NCBI GenBank assembly: GCA_036387315.1
Contig: DASVTY010000036.1
Location: 1-20,311 of the forward strand
Reading direction: 5' to 3'
DNA: 20,311 nt
Source: JALZCH01 sp036387315
GTDB taxonomy: Bacteria > Acidobacteriota > Blastocatellia > Pyrinomonadales > Pyrinomonadaceae
Positions 1 to 7,147 of the stretch are shown piece by piece. Below the pieces are notes generated by a model, which was given only the letters and a program-made list of their open reading frames with translations, did not search any database and was not told the DNA's origin. Each line of letters opens with the position of its first letter. Positions within the stretch are counted from its first letter, which is position 1. A program made the translations under genes and the position numbers.

Positions 1-177
1 AAACAACCCAACGCATTTTTCAAAGTACAGATTAACGACACCGAGCATATGGTGTTGGCACAAATCTCCGGCAAAATGCGTAAAAATCGGATTCGTATTT
101 TAATCGGAGACCGAGTTGAAATTGAAATGTCGCCTTATGATTTATCAAGAGGACGGATTACTTATCGTCATAAATAA
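1..177 (+). CDS. infA: Translation initiation factor IF-1, 3' part
   Basis: The gene enters from the left edge and its last 58 codons are present. The residues match the S1-type OB fold of IF-1: HISGKMRKN is represented by QISGKMRKNRIRIL, followed by GDRVEIEMSPYDLSRGRIT and the usual short basic tail. IF-1 is normally about 72 residues, so about 13 N-terminal residues lie outside the window. IF-1 binds the ribosomal A site and assists IF-2 and IF-3 in initiation. In many bacteria infA is followed by rpmJ and rpsM. Here it is followed by small AT-rich unknown genes, so this is either a stand-alone locus or a second infA copy. Identification is firm; which copy it is cannot be told from here. 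Confidence 0.95.
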   Translation, partial: KQPNAFFKVQINDTEHMVLAQISGKMRKNRIRILIGDRVEIEMSPYDLSRGRITYRHK

Positions 178-230
178 CCGCAATGTATTTTCAATGAAAA
201 ATAGTTGATTTTAATGAAAAAAGGAAACAA

Positions 231-482
231 ATGATTTATAGAATTTACAAAGAAACCGGACGTATCGGAACAGGAATGGAAAAAATTAATGTGTCATTTA
301 ACGAAATGAAAGATGTAAAAAGCATTATCGGAAACCAAACCTCTCTGGCAGCCTTCGATAATGAGACAAATACTATTCACATTTATAATGATAAAATAGT
401 TGACGTATTAAGCATTCTTCAGAAATTCAAAAATCATTGTGATCTCCCTAATAAACACCAATTTAACATTCTTCATAAATAA
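231..482 (+). CDS. Small hypothetical protein, 83 aa
   Basis: An AAAGGA ribosome-binding site lies 5-6 nt before the ATG, which supports a real start. The protein is soluble, with no signal peptide or membrane segment. It reads like a compact alpha/beta domain: a predicted strand near residues 20-24, another at about 46-51 (NTIHIY), and a final helix around 58-68 (VDVLSILQKFKN). I recognise no family. The gene lies in an AT-rich stretch (near 35% GC) just after infA, unlike the higher-GC genes from the kelch protein onward. That could reflect transfer or weak selection. It is on the same strand as its neighbours, but the gaps (53 bp and 65 bp) do not prove an operon. Confidence 0.6.
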   Translation: MIYRIYKETGRIGTGMEKINVSFNEMKDVKSIIGNQTSLAAFDNETNTIHIYNDKIVDVLSILQKFKNHCDLPNKHQFNILHK

Positions 483-547
483 AGAAATTTATTATTTAGT
501 AAGTTTCCCCGTAAAATCACATCAATCACTATTCTTAAATATGTATT

Positions 548-847
548 ATGTTTGATTTAAATGAAGCGCGCGAAATCGCCCGAAGAGAAGTAGAAAAAAT
601 TATTGAAGCTGACCGGGAACTGAGTAAATCAGAGGTCGAAGAAGTGCGCTTGGAACGTGAGAATGAGCTGGTCTGGACTTTTACCGCTGATATTCCAAAA
701 CTGATAAATGAAGGCTGGTCGCCCGGCGCAATTACAGTTCTCATTGATAAAAACGACGGGAATGTTTTGACGGAAGAACAACAAACAAACTTTCATAAAA
801 ATTGCGAAAATAAGCGTCGCAGAGCCGGCTTTATAAAGCAAAAGTAA
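548..847 (+). CDS. Small protein, possibly YrhB/Imm35-like
   Basis: A 99-residue soluble protein. It starts with a charged helix (residues 3-33, DLNEAREIARREVEKII onward). A central strand-rich part follows, with WTFTADIP at about 43-50 and an ITVLIDKNDGNVLT-like hairpin at 62-75. The order helix, 'W-x-F', then 'V-[ID]-D-K-x-x-G' resembles the YrhB/Imm35 and PepSY-like small domains, in which the last motif is a beta hairpin. Some members of that group are immunity proteins to polymorphic toxins. No toxin gene is visible next to it, so an immunity role is only a possibility. The ribosome-binding site is weak. The start was chosen because the in-frame ATG opens directly onto the helix. Confidence 0.55.
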   Translation: MFDLNEAREIARREVEKIIEADRELSKSEVEEVRLERENELVWTFTADIPKLINEGWSPGAITVLIDKNDGNVLTEEQQTNFHKNCENKRRRAGFIKQK

Positions 848-1213
848 ACATTTGCTAGGTAAGAGCATAGTGATTAAATATTTTCACATTCACCCTATAT
901 CGCGCATCTGAAACATATCTCATATTTGACATATATCATAATTTAATTTAAACTTAAAAAGAATCGAGCTTAGCTCACTCCCTTTTCAGCTTCTCTGGAA
1001 ATTAGCCGGATTATCTGAAGTCAATGGCTCAATTATCCGGGAGCTATTAATGTTTACACACCATGTCAGGATGCCTCTCAAAGCCGGAGCATATACAGCA
1101 CTACCCTAAAAATCAGTGAACTGAAAGAAAGCAAAACTTGCTTCTTTCATAACTCTTTTAAAGCCGGAAGTTCAGACGGAATTAAGATCCGCCTTTAGGT
1201 TATTTACACTTAA
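848..1213. other. 366-bp gene-poor AT-rich strip with hairpins
   Basis: No credible coding frame was found on either strand. A promoter-like pair lies at 926-954. Downstream are an imperfect hairpin whose core is CCGGAT (1006-1011) with ATCCGG (1035-1040), and a second hairpin GAAAGAAAGC (1123-1132) with GCTTCTTTC (1140-1148). The words AAAGCCGGA at 1080 and 1159 are direct repeats. It could be a small-RNA gene, a decayed gene or the long leader of the next ORF; nothing distinguishes these here. Confidence 0.4.
926..954 (+). promoter_or_regulatory. Putative sigma-70-type promoter
   Basis: A perfect TTGACA at 926-931 is followed, after 17 nt, by TAAACT at 949-954, which matches TATAAT at four of six positions. 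The local sequence is very AT-rich, so a chance match is possible. If used, it would start transcription near 961, well upstream of any gene, giving either a small RNA or a leader of more than 250 nt for the small ORF near 1238. Confidence 0.4.
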
Positions 1214-1237
1214 ATGAATTGGGGGAAAAGAAAGAAG

Positions 1238-1411
1238 ATGGTTGATAAAATGAAGTCGCAAAATGTGAATGCAATTCGGTTTCTGCTTTCTTACAGCAGA
1301 ATGCGTATTAGCGTGATGCTCGGTATTCGCAAAACTTCTTATCCGTTAAATATCAAATGGTGGTGGCAGCACCAGGATTATTTAAAACTTGGAGATGTTT
1401 ACATTAACTAA
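1238..1411 (+). CDS. Small basic hypothetical ORF, doubtful
   Basis: The frame is open from an ATG at 1214, but the in-frame ATG at 1238 is preceded by a purine-rich GGGGGAAAAG stretch and is the better start, giving 57 residues. The peptide is basic, with a WWW run and several aromatic residues near its C-terminus, and matches no family I know. It ends 26 bp before the next gene and could be translated with it. Short length and lack of recognisable motifs make this doubtful. Confidence 0.3.
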   Translation: MVDKMKSQNVNAIRFLLSYSRMRISVMLGIRKTSYPLNIKWWWQHQDYLKLGDVYIN

Positions 1412-1437
1412 AGAGACAATAAAAGGACAATTTAATT

Positions 1438-1926
1438 ATGAGCTTAACAAACGGTATTGATGCAAACGAAATATCACGACTAAAGATCGCCAATTCTGTA
1501 ATTCGCGTAATTCAAAATAACAATAATCGAGAAGCGCAGCGATACAACAACCAGCAATGGGAAACGTTGACGAAAGCGGATGTCGGTTTATTAATTTTAA
1601 ATCGTCATGCAAAACCCTGGTTGACCGAACATTGCGAAACGCTTGTCGGGCAATATGAAGAAGATAAAGCAGAGCAGCAGTACAAAGAAAAAGCTGAGTC
1701 AATCAAACGCGCCAATGAATGGCAGCATATAGCCGATTTTAAGTATGGCAAATTAGAAGTGCGCGTTCTTGAATTTAAAGCTTCACCCGGACGTAAAGTA
1801 CAGTTGCTTAATAAAGATAAGTGGCAGGATTGCACAGAACAAGACATTCGAGCAATTCGCAGCATTTCACCGTTTAACGAATTATTGATTCAGCACTTTG
1901 ATAGCTTTGCCGGTAAATCCATGTAG
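1438..1926 (+). CDS. Unknown protein with two internal repeats, 162 aa
   Basis: An AAAAGGA ribosome-binding site sits about 10 nt before the ATG. The protein is soluble and highly charged. Two segments align over 31 residues without gaps: W41 to G71 and W129 to G159. They share W, T at +4, D at +7, V/I at +8, L at +21, E/Q at +23, H at +24, E/D at +26, L/F at +28 and G at +30. The similarity continues upstream as VIRVI (21-25) against EVRVL (108-112). The protein therefore appears to be two copies of a domain of about 50 residues, joined by a charged helix (about 72-97, EEDKAEQQYKEKAESIKRA). I know no family with this signature. It lies 14 bp upstream of the kelch lipoprotein gene, which suggests co-transcription. 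Confidence 0.75.
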   Translation: MSLTNGIDANEISRLKIANSVIRVIQNNNNREAQRYNNQQWETLTKADVGLLILNRHAKPWLTEHCETLVGQYEEDKAEQQYKEKAESIKRANEWQHIADFKYGKLEVRVLEFKASPGRKVQLLNKDKWQDCTEQDIRAIRSISPFNELLIQHFDSFAGKSM

Positions 1927-1940
1927 AACCTAAGGATAAT

Positions 1941-3095
1941 ATGAAACACTTCGACAATCCTGCGGCATTTGTTCTGTCGCTGATAATCTTTGCATCATCA
2001 GCGACAAGTTGTAGCGCAATTGTTAATTCTACGAACACCGAAAGACCTGAAGCCGTCATGCAGAATAGCTCCGGTACTGTTGTGCAAACCGGGCGTATGG
2101 CTTCTGCACGGGCGACTCACGCAGCCACGTTGCTTTCTAACGGTAAAGTCTTAGTTACGGGCGGCATGGAGCGCAACGACGTTTATACAAACAGTGCTGA
2201 GCTTTACGACCCCGCAACCGGAGCGTTTGCTGCCGCTGGTAATATGAGCCAAAGCCGCGCCGGTCACTCTGCCACTCGGTTGTCTGACGGAAAGGTTCTC
2301 ATTGCCGGGGGTTCTAATACAGAATGGCTTGCAAGTGCCGAGCTATACAATCCCACAACTGGCGCGTTTACTCCGACGGGCAGTATGTCCATCAGGCGCG
2401 GCGGTTTCACCGCAACCTTGCTGCCTAACGGCAAGGTGCTGATTGCCGGCGGCTATAACGATAGTTTGCAGGCGAGCGCAGAAATCTACGACCCGGCTAC
2501 GGGGCGATTCACTCCTACCGGCAGCATGAGCGCGGGACGAAGCGCGCATACGGCGACTCTTTTATCAAATGGGAAAGTATTGATTACCGGCGGCGGCGCT
2601 GGGCGAAATGTTCTTGCCAGCGCAGAATTTTACGACCCGGCAACGGGCGCATTCACATCTACCGGCAACATGACTATGGTTCATCATAAACACGCAGCGA
2701 CATTGCTTCCGAACGGCAGCGTGCTTATCATGGGCGGCTCGGACAATCGTGATTGGCGAGGACGTTATGCTAACGCAGAGATTTATAATGCAGCCACAGG
2801 TACTTTCACTGCTGTCAGCAACATGAATACTACCCGTTTCAAACATCGAGACTCGGTAGCTCTATTGAATAACGGCACTGTGTTCGTCACGGGCGGTAAA
2901 GAATATGCAGAGATATACAATCCTGTGAAGAACAGTTTTGATATAGTCAACGGTCGGATGGACGGCGCACGGTTTTACTCAACAGCAACATTGTTGTCGG
3001 ATGGAAGAGTACTGGTAATAGGCGGCTACGATAATAATATTGCGGCGAGCGCAAAAGCGTGGCTTTACGAGCCTCAAACAACAGCCGCGATCTAA
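1941..3095 (+). CDS. Seven-repeat kelch lipoprotein
   Basis: The start has AAGGA 4-5 nt upstream. Residues 1-24 form a signal peptide ending ATSC, a plausible but imperfect lipobox with Cys24, so the protein is probably a membrane-anchored exported lipoprotein. From residue 53 to the end there are seven kelch-type repeats of about 46 residues each. Each has a core like HxATLLxNGKVLxxGG, then SAExYDPATGxF, then xTGxM. Seven repeats would close one complete seven-bladed beta-propeller, as in the central domain of galactose oxidase. No extra catalytic domain is present and no copper-site residues are evident, so a binding or scaffold role is more likely than an enzyme. The gene ends in a strong shared terminator. 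Confidence 0.9.
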   Translation: MKHFDNPAAFVLSLIIFASSATSCSAIVNSTNTERPEAVMQNSSGTVVQTGRMASARATHAATLLSNGKVLVTGGMERNDVYTNSAELYDPATGAFAAAGNMSQSRAGHSATRLSDGKVLIAGGSNTEWLASAELYNPTTGAFTPTGSMSIRRGGFTATLLPNGKVLIAGGYNDSLQASAEIYDPATGRFTPTGSMSAGRSAHTATLLSNGKVLITGGGAGRNVLASAEFYDPATGAFTSTGNMTMVHHKHAATLLPNGSVLIMGGSDNRDWRGRYANAEIYNAATGTFTAVSNMNTTRFKHRDSVALLNNGTVFVTGGKEYAEIYNPVKNSFDIVNGRMDGARFYSTATLLSDGRVLVIGGYDNNIAASAKAWLYEPQTTAAI

Positions 3096-3113
3096 CAAAT
3101 CAAGTGAATTCGA

Positions 3114-3155
3114 ATAAAACAAAAGGCGAATTAAAAAACTCGCCTTTTGTTTTAT
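3114..3155. terminator. Bidirectional terminator, perfect 16-bp stem
   Basis: Left arm 3114-3129 (ATAAAACAAAAGGCGA) is the exact reverse complement of right arm 3140-3155, with a 10-nt A-rich loop. A-tracts on the left and T-tracts on the right make it work in both directions. It sits between the convergent kelch gene and the YsnF-type gene on the minus strand. Confidence 0.93.
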
Positions 3156-3217
3156 TGTTTATTTATGAATCTTATAGATATAGATTCTACTCTACAGATT
3201 CATTGGAATTGAATTAG

Positions 3218-4276
3218 TTATCGTGTTCGGCGTGTTTCATCCGTTCCAAGCTCATCAACATCAACGTCTGTGCGGCGAACTGTGTCGCGCACGGTTTCCT
3301 GTCGCTCGGTAACCTCTTTGCCGATATTTACTTCTTCAATTACGCGCGCTTGTTTTGAAACAACGGGCTGCTCGGCTCTCTCCGTAATTTCAATCGTGCC
3401 TTCTTTGAAAGCGCCCATATCGCCTTCGCCAACCGGACGGTCAACCGGGCGGCGTTCGACCTTGACGTGTTCTTCGCGCAGATTCACGGTTTCTTCAACA
3501 GGTCTTTCCTCGACGTGAGTTCGAACTCTGACGCCGCCCTGTTCGACTTCGCGCTTGCCGACCTGAAGCTGTTCTTCGGTGACCGGAATCACGGTTTCGC
3601 CTTGATTAGCGGTTCGATTATAACTCTCGGTTTCCGTGCCGGTCGAAGCAAAATTTTTGCCTGTAGCGGTTGCGGCGCTGGCTTGATAACCGGTATTAGC
3701 CGTCGCCGACGTTGTTTGATTTGTAAAATTGCCCGAAGAGTAAACATTCGCGCCGCCGCAATTCGTCCATTCGCGTTCAAAAAACGAGGCGTCTTCGCTT
3801 GAGCGTGGCGTCACGCCGAGAACCGTTCCGCCGGATTTGATGCCTGTTTCATATTCCTGAGCAGTGTCTTCGGGGATACCGGAGCCAACCAACGCGCCGA
3901 TTAATCCGCCTGTAATCCCGCCCGCACCGGCGCCGACCAAAGCTCCGGCAATCGGTCCGGCAATAAGTAATCCCAATCCGGGAAGCGCAACCGAAGTTCC
4001 GATTGCGGCTATCGCGCCGATGATTGCGCCGACCGTACCGCCGATTCCCGCGCCTGTGCCGGTTCCTTCCAAAGCCTTGCTGCCAAGCTCGGTATTACCG
4101 CCATCGCTACCTTCAGAGTAGTGTTTTTGTCTGGTTTCATCCGACATCATCACGTTAACGTCGTCTTTATCGTACCCTCTGCTGCTGATTGCGCGATAAG
4201 CGCATTCCGCGCTGTCTCTATCTCGAAATAATGCCGTTACAATTGGTGAATTACCTGTGTTTGATTGATTTGCCAT
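3218..4276 (-). CDS. YsnF/DUF2382 stress protein with glycine zipper
   Basis: A 352-residue protein with three parts. Residues 11-50 (VTALFRDRDSAECAYRAI onward) match the N-terminal domain of general stress protein 17M/YflT. Residues 72-132 are a long Gly/Ala run with GxxxG spacing that could insert in a membrane or pack as a glycine zipper. Residues 228-338 are a DUF2382 (YsnF/AvaK) domain, with VIPVTEEQLQVGKREVEQGG followed by repeated charged VRT/VEERPV and VKVERRPVDRPV strands. DUF2382 proteins are linked to general and oxidative stress, but their biochemical role is unknown. An AGGAGAGAGGAA site precedes the ATG. A second DUF2382 gene lies 222 bp upstream on the same strand. Confidence 0.88.
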   Translation of the reverse strand: MANQSNTGNSPIVTALFRDRDSAECAYRAISSRGYDKDDVNVMMSDETRQKHYSEGSDGGNTELGSKALEGTGTGAGIGGTVGAIIGAIAAIGTSVALPGLGLLIAGPIAGALVGAGAGGITGGLIGALVGSGIPEDTAQEYETGIKSGGTVLGVTPRSSEDASFFEREWTNCGGANVYSSGNFTNQTTSATANTGYQASAATATGKNFASTGTETESYNRTANQGETVIPVTEEQLQVGKREVEQGGVRVRTHVEERPVEETVNLREEHVKVERRPVDRPVGEGDMGAFKEGTIEITERAEQPVVSKQARVIEEVNIGKEVTERQETVRDTVRRTDVDVDELGTDETRRTR

Positions 4277-4369
4277 AATGTTTCCTCTCTCCTTTTTCTA
4301 AAATAAAAATTTACAACGAACAATGCAGCACGATTGTTAAGCTGCGTTGCCGTGTGTATGAATTGCATT

Positions 4370-4399
4370 CTTATATCTGCAATTCAGAAGTAACTGCAA
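4370..4399 (-). promoter_or_regulatory. Possible promoter for the YsnF-like gene
   Basis: On the minus strand TTGCAG (4394-4399) and TATAAG (4370-4375) are separated by 18 nt, in the 222-bp gap upstream of the gene that starts at 4276. The -10 matches five of six consensus bases; the -35 is weaker. It would give a leader of nearly 90 nt. A stress sigma factor could instead be used, and no such box is obvious to me. Confidence 0.3.
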
Positions 4400-4498
4400 T
4401 AAGCGCTCCTAAGTTTGAAATATGCTTATTGCTTTTGAAAGCGTTTAGACTCTCAGCCGGAGATTCTTCACGCTTTTATCCTGTAATGGACAGCATTT

Positions 4499-5203
4499 TT
4501 AGCTGTTTGCGCCTGAACGACGTTCAGGTTCTTCGGGAGAAATTTCTTCAAATTCCACTTGCTCGCGTCGCAATGTGACTTCCTGCGGTTTGCGCGTTTC
4601 AAATTTACGACGCCGGATGCGTACTTCTTCTCGCAGCATCAAGCGCTTTTCGGTAACGATAACTTCTTCGACCAGCGGCACTACGATCACGTCGCCTTCA
4701 TAGCGAATCGCCGGAGCAGTTTCAATCATCTGGTTAATCGGAATACGCTCAACGTCAACTTCCTCTGCTTGAATCGGCTGGTCAACAACTTCCGTTCGTT
4801 CGACGACACGCTTGTGAACGCGAACTCCACCCGTCACCACGCTCTGCCTTTCGACGTGCAATTCTTCGGCGAGAACCGGAACCACAAGCTGTTCTTCAAT
4901 GTTTCTCGGCGTATTTTCCGTTGCCGTCGTTTGTTGCCCTGCCCCCGCGCTTTGCTGCAAATCAGCGCCGCTAGCAAACTGCCGTGCAGTGCCGAATTCA
5001 TCAAAACTTTTTTCGAGAAGATAACCGCCGGCTTGCGATGCAACGATTTCGCTTGCCGGAACTAAAACGCCTGTTCCGTTCTCCAAACGCACAAGAAATT
5101 GACCGTTTCGCTTGACTTGCTCCGGCGTTCCCGCCACATCAAGCAAGCCTCGTCTGCCGTTTCGATCAATTACCAGCGAATCGTTTTGCTGTTGCATATT
5201 CAT
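4499..5203 (-). CDS. DUF2382 (YsnF-like) stress protein, 234 aa
   Basis: Residues 107-218 form a DUF2382 domain: VVPVLAEELHVERQ, then GGVRVHKRVVERTEVVDQPI, then a second half starting VVPLVEEVIVTEKRLMLREE. The two halves mirror each other, as is usual in this domain. Residues 9-70 (VIDRNGRRGLLDV, then VRLENGTGVLVPASEI and GGYLLEKSFDEF) look like a small beta-barrel of PRC-barrel type, a common partner of DUF2382. A Gln/Ala-rich linker (75-105) separates them. AGGAGT lies 9 nt before the ATG; a second in-frame ATG two codons on could also serve. The role is inferred as stress-related, like its neighbour, with which it may be co-expressed. Confidence 0.85.
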   Translation of the reverse strand: MNMQQQNDSLVIDRNGRRGLLDVAGTPEQVKRNGQFLVRLENGTGVLVPASEIVASQAGGYLLEKSFDEFGTARQFASGADLQQSAGAGQQTTATENTPRNIEEQLVVPVLAEELHVERQSVVTGGVRVHKRVVERTEVVDQPIQAEEVDVERIPINQMIETAPAIRYEGDVIVVPLVEEVIVTEKRLMLREEVRIRRRKFETRKPQEVTLRREQVEFEEISPEEPERRSGANS

Positions 5204-5443
5204 AATTTCGTCACTCCTGCCTTGCCTGATAACTCTCTTGCCGATTAACGCGATAAACCGGCATTAAAGATAAATACTTTCACTAAACAGATTTTTCGTT
5301 TGTACGATTCCGCGCAAAAGTTTAAAGCGGCAGCTTGCAGCCTTTCAAATGTCCATCTTAAAAAGAGCTGCGCGTATTGAGACCAAAGCACAAGTTTCTG
5401 CGCGTTATTAATTGGGAATTGCTTTAACTTTTCGAGGCTTCAA

Positions 5444-6058
5444 ATGTCGGTTCAAGAAATCAGCCTGCCCGCGAGCAGTAACAAATTGTCAACAACGGCG
5501 ACGCATCGCCGGCTCGGCATAATCGGAATGATTTGCGCGCCCGGTCTTTATTTTGCGTCGTATTTTTATTCGCAAAATCTTGACCAGCCTAATCCGAATC
5601 AGATTTTTGTCAGCTTTCTCGGCGTGCTTTATCTTTGCGGCGCATTGGCGAGCGCTATTGCGATGCGCCAAATGCGCGTGACCGGAAACGGATTCGGCGC
5701 AAAGGTTTTGTTTGCGGTGCAAATCGTCGGTCTTTTTTTTGCGATGATGTTTGACGTGATTGAATACGCGGCACCAAGCCTGAAACAAACTTGGCTTTTT
5801 TTCGTTACCGATATGGCGTATCCGTTTAGCCACGTTTTAATGATCGTCGTCGGCATCGCAATAGTTCGTGCGGGCGTGTGGAGCGGTTGGCGTAGAGTTC
5901 CGGCTTTTTTAATAGGTTTTGCGCTGCCTTTATTTTTCGCGGCAAGCGCTGTATTCGGTCGAGAAAACACCGGCTGGATTTTTATCGGTTCGGTTACTTT
6001 GGGATTTTTTGCGCTCGGGTTAGCGGTTTTCAATGCAAACCAAAAGGAGATTAATTAA
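5444..6058 (+). CDS. Six-helix inner-membrane protein, unknown function
   Basis: A 204-residue protein with a short polar N-terminus and about six hydrophobic segments, near 24-42, 54-74, 86-108, 125-143, 151-171 and 177-196. Possibly functional polar residues lie inside or at the ends of helices: D104 and E107 in helix 3 (MMFDVIEYAA) and D123 with H130 near helix 4 (TDMAYPFSH). GAGG lies 7 nt before the ATG. Its TAA stop overlaps the ATG of the aspartic protease gene by one base (TAATG), so the two are very likely translationally coupled. I do not recognise the family; it may anchor or cooperate with the exported protease. Confidence 0.8.
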   Translation: MSVQEISLPASSNKLSTTATHRRLGIIGMICAPGLYFASYFYSQNLDQPNPNQIFVSFLGVLYLCGALASAIAMRQMRVTGNGFGAKVLFAVQIVGLFFAMMFDVIEYAAPSLKQTWLFFVTDMAYPFSHVLMIVVGIAIVRAGVWSGWRRVPAFLIGFALPLFFAASAVFGRENTGWIFIGSVTLGFFALGLAVFNANQKEIN

Positions 6059-7041
6059 TGATTTCTATCTCAAAAGCAGTTCTTTTAAAAGCTGCTGTTT
6101 TTATTCTTTTTGTGTCCTCTGTAATGCAGGTTTTTGGGCAGACAATCGGCAAACCGATAAAACTCCCCGCCCGTTACGACGCGCATCGGTTTTATGTAGA
6201 GCCGATTACGGCGGACGGCGCAAAGCTCAATTTCTTTACCGATACCGGCGGCGGTTTGTTCGTTTTTGCGGATGTCGTTGAAAAATTAAAAATTCCGGTC
6301 GAATCAGTCCCGGGTGACGGCGGGCGAAAAATGGAAACAATCGCTTTGCCGAAATTTAAAGCCGGAGCCGAGATTGTCGCGCCGCTCGGCTCGCCAAACG
6401 AAAGACTTTTCGTCGCGCCGATCTCACAAAGAATGCCGCTCGCACAGGATTGGTCTGGAATGCTCGGACAGCAATGGTTTGCCGGGCGAGTTTGGACTTT
6501 TGATTATCCGAAACAACAATTGCTGCTTCGCGCCGCCGGAGACGTTCCCTCAGTCAAATCGGAACACCGCGCGCCGCTCGGTTTTAAAACAAACGATTCC
6601 GGCAAGCGCATCCTGAATTTTCCGCGCATCGCGGTCAAGATTGACGGCGAAACGCTCGATTTGTTATTCGACACCGGCGCGTCAACCGAATTGACCGAAG
6701 CAGCGTTGAAAACCTTGAACGACAAACAACCGGCAGTTCGCGCGACGAGCTTTATTACAACGAGCGTCTTTGAAAAATGGCGCAAAGCGCATCCCGATTG
6801 GCGCGTCATCGAAGCGGCTGAAAATCGAAGCGGAGCCGCGATGATCGAAGTCCCGGACATCGAAATCGGCGGCTATCGAACCGGCGCGGTCTGGTTTACG
6901 GTCAGAGCGGACAAGAATTTTCACGAATATATGTCGCAATGGATGGACAAGCGAATCGAAGGCGCAATCGGCGGAAACGCTCTCAGGCATTTTCGCATTA
7001 CGGTTGATTATCCGAACGCCGTCGCCGCGTTTGAGAAATAA
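6058..7041 (+). CDS. Exported two-lobed retropepsin-like aspartic protease
   Basis: Residues 1-27 form a signal peptide ending FGQ. The mature chain holds two retropepsin-like halves. The first has TDTGGG at 61-66 and a GMLGQQWF loop near 134, followed by WTFDYPKQQLLL. The second has FDTGAS at 204-209 and GAIGGNALR near 302, followed by ITVDYPN. Each half therefore carries the DTG catalytic motif and the hydrophobic-Gly motif that completes the active site in aspartic proteases. Viral and most bacterial retropepsins form this site by dimerising two chains, whereas this protein could form it within one. The first motif is DTGGG rather than DTG[AS]S, so that half may be altered in activity. The gene starts inside the stop codon of the membrane protein upstream. 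Confidence 0.8.
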   Translation: MISISKAVLLKAAVFILFVSSVMQVFGQTIGKPIKLPARYDAHRFYVEPITADGAKLNFFTDTGGGLFVFADVVEKLKIPVESVPGDGGRKMETIALPKFKAGAEIVAPLGSPNERLFVAPISQRMPLAQDWSGMLGQQWFAGRVWTFDYPKQQLLLRAAGDVPSVKSEHRAPLGFKTNDSGKRILNFPRIAVKIDGETLDLLFDTGASTELTEAALKTLNDKQPAVRATSFITTSVFEKWRKAHPDWRVIEAAENRSGAAMIEVPDIEIGGYRTGAVWFTVRADKNFHEYMSQWMDKRIEGAIGGNALRHFRITVDYPNAVAAFEK

Positions 7042-7060
7042 AAAGGAGAAACCGGGAGAA

Positions 7061-7132
7061 ATGAAAAAGATAAATTTATTGCCGCTTGTCGCAATCGCAA
7101 TTTTATGTTCGGCTTTCAGCGTTTTCGCGTAA
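7061..7132 (+). pseudogene. Detached signal peptide, in-frame TAA at 7130
   Basis: An ATG at 7061, with purine-rich AAAAGGAG and GGGAGAA upstream, opens 23 codons that spell an ideal signal peptide: MKK start, a hydrophobic core and SVFA at the end. It stops at TAA (7130-7132). Reading on past the stop in the same frame gives KEPEIM and then the 259-residue TraB/GumN-like protein at 7148. A CAA codon at this place would give VFA-Q, a normal signal peptidase I site. The simplest reading is a C-to-T nonsense change that split a secreted protein from its signal. Sequencing error, or a true short ORF, are the alternatives. Confidence 0.6.
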
Positions 7133-7147
7133 AAGGAGCCGGAAATT

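Noticed and set aside
3864..4121. Plus-strand proline/alanine-rich ORF of 85 codons
   Set aside because: It is the antisense shadow of the glycine-zipper part of the minus-strand YsnF protein; Gly/Ala-rich codons read as Pro/Ala on the other strand.
4512..4528. CCTGAAC/GTTCAGG hairpin as terminator of the 4499-5203 gene
   Set aside because: It lies inside the coding end and no T-run follows it on the minus strand.
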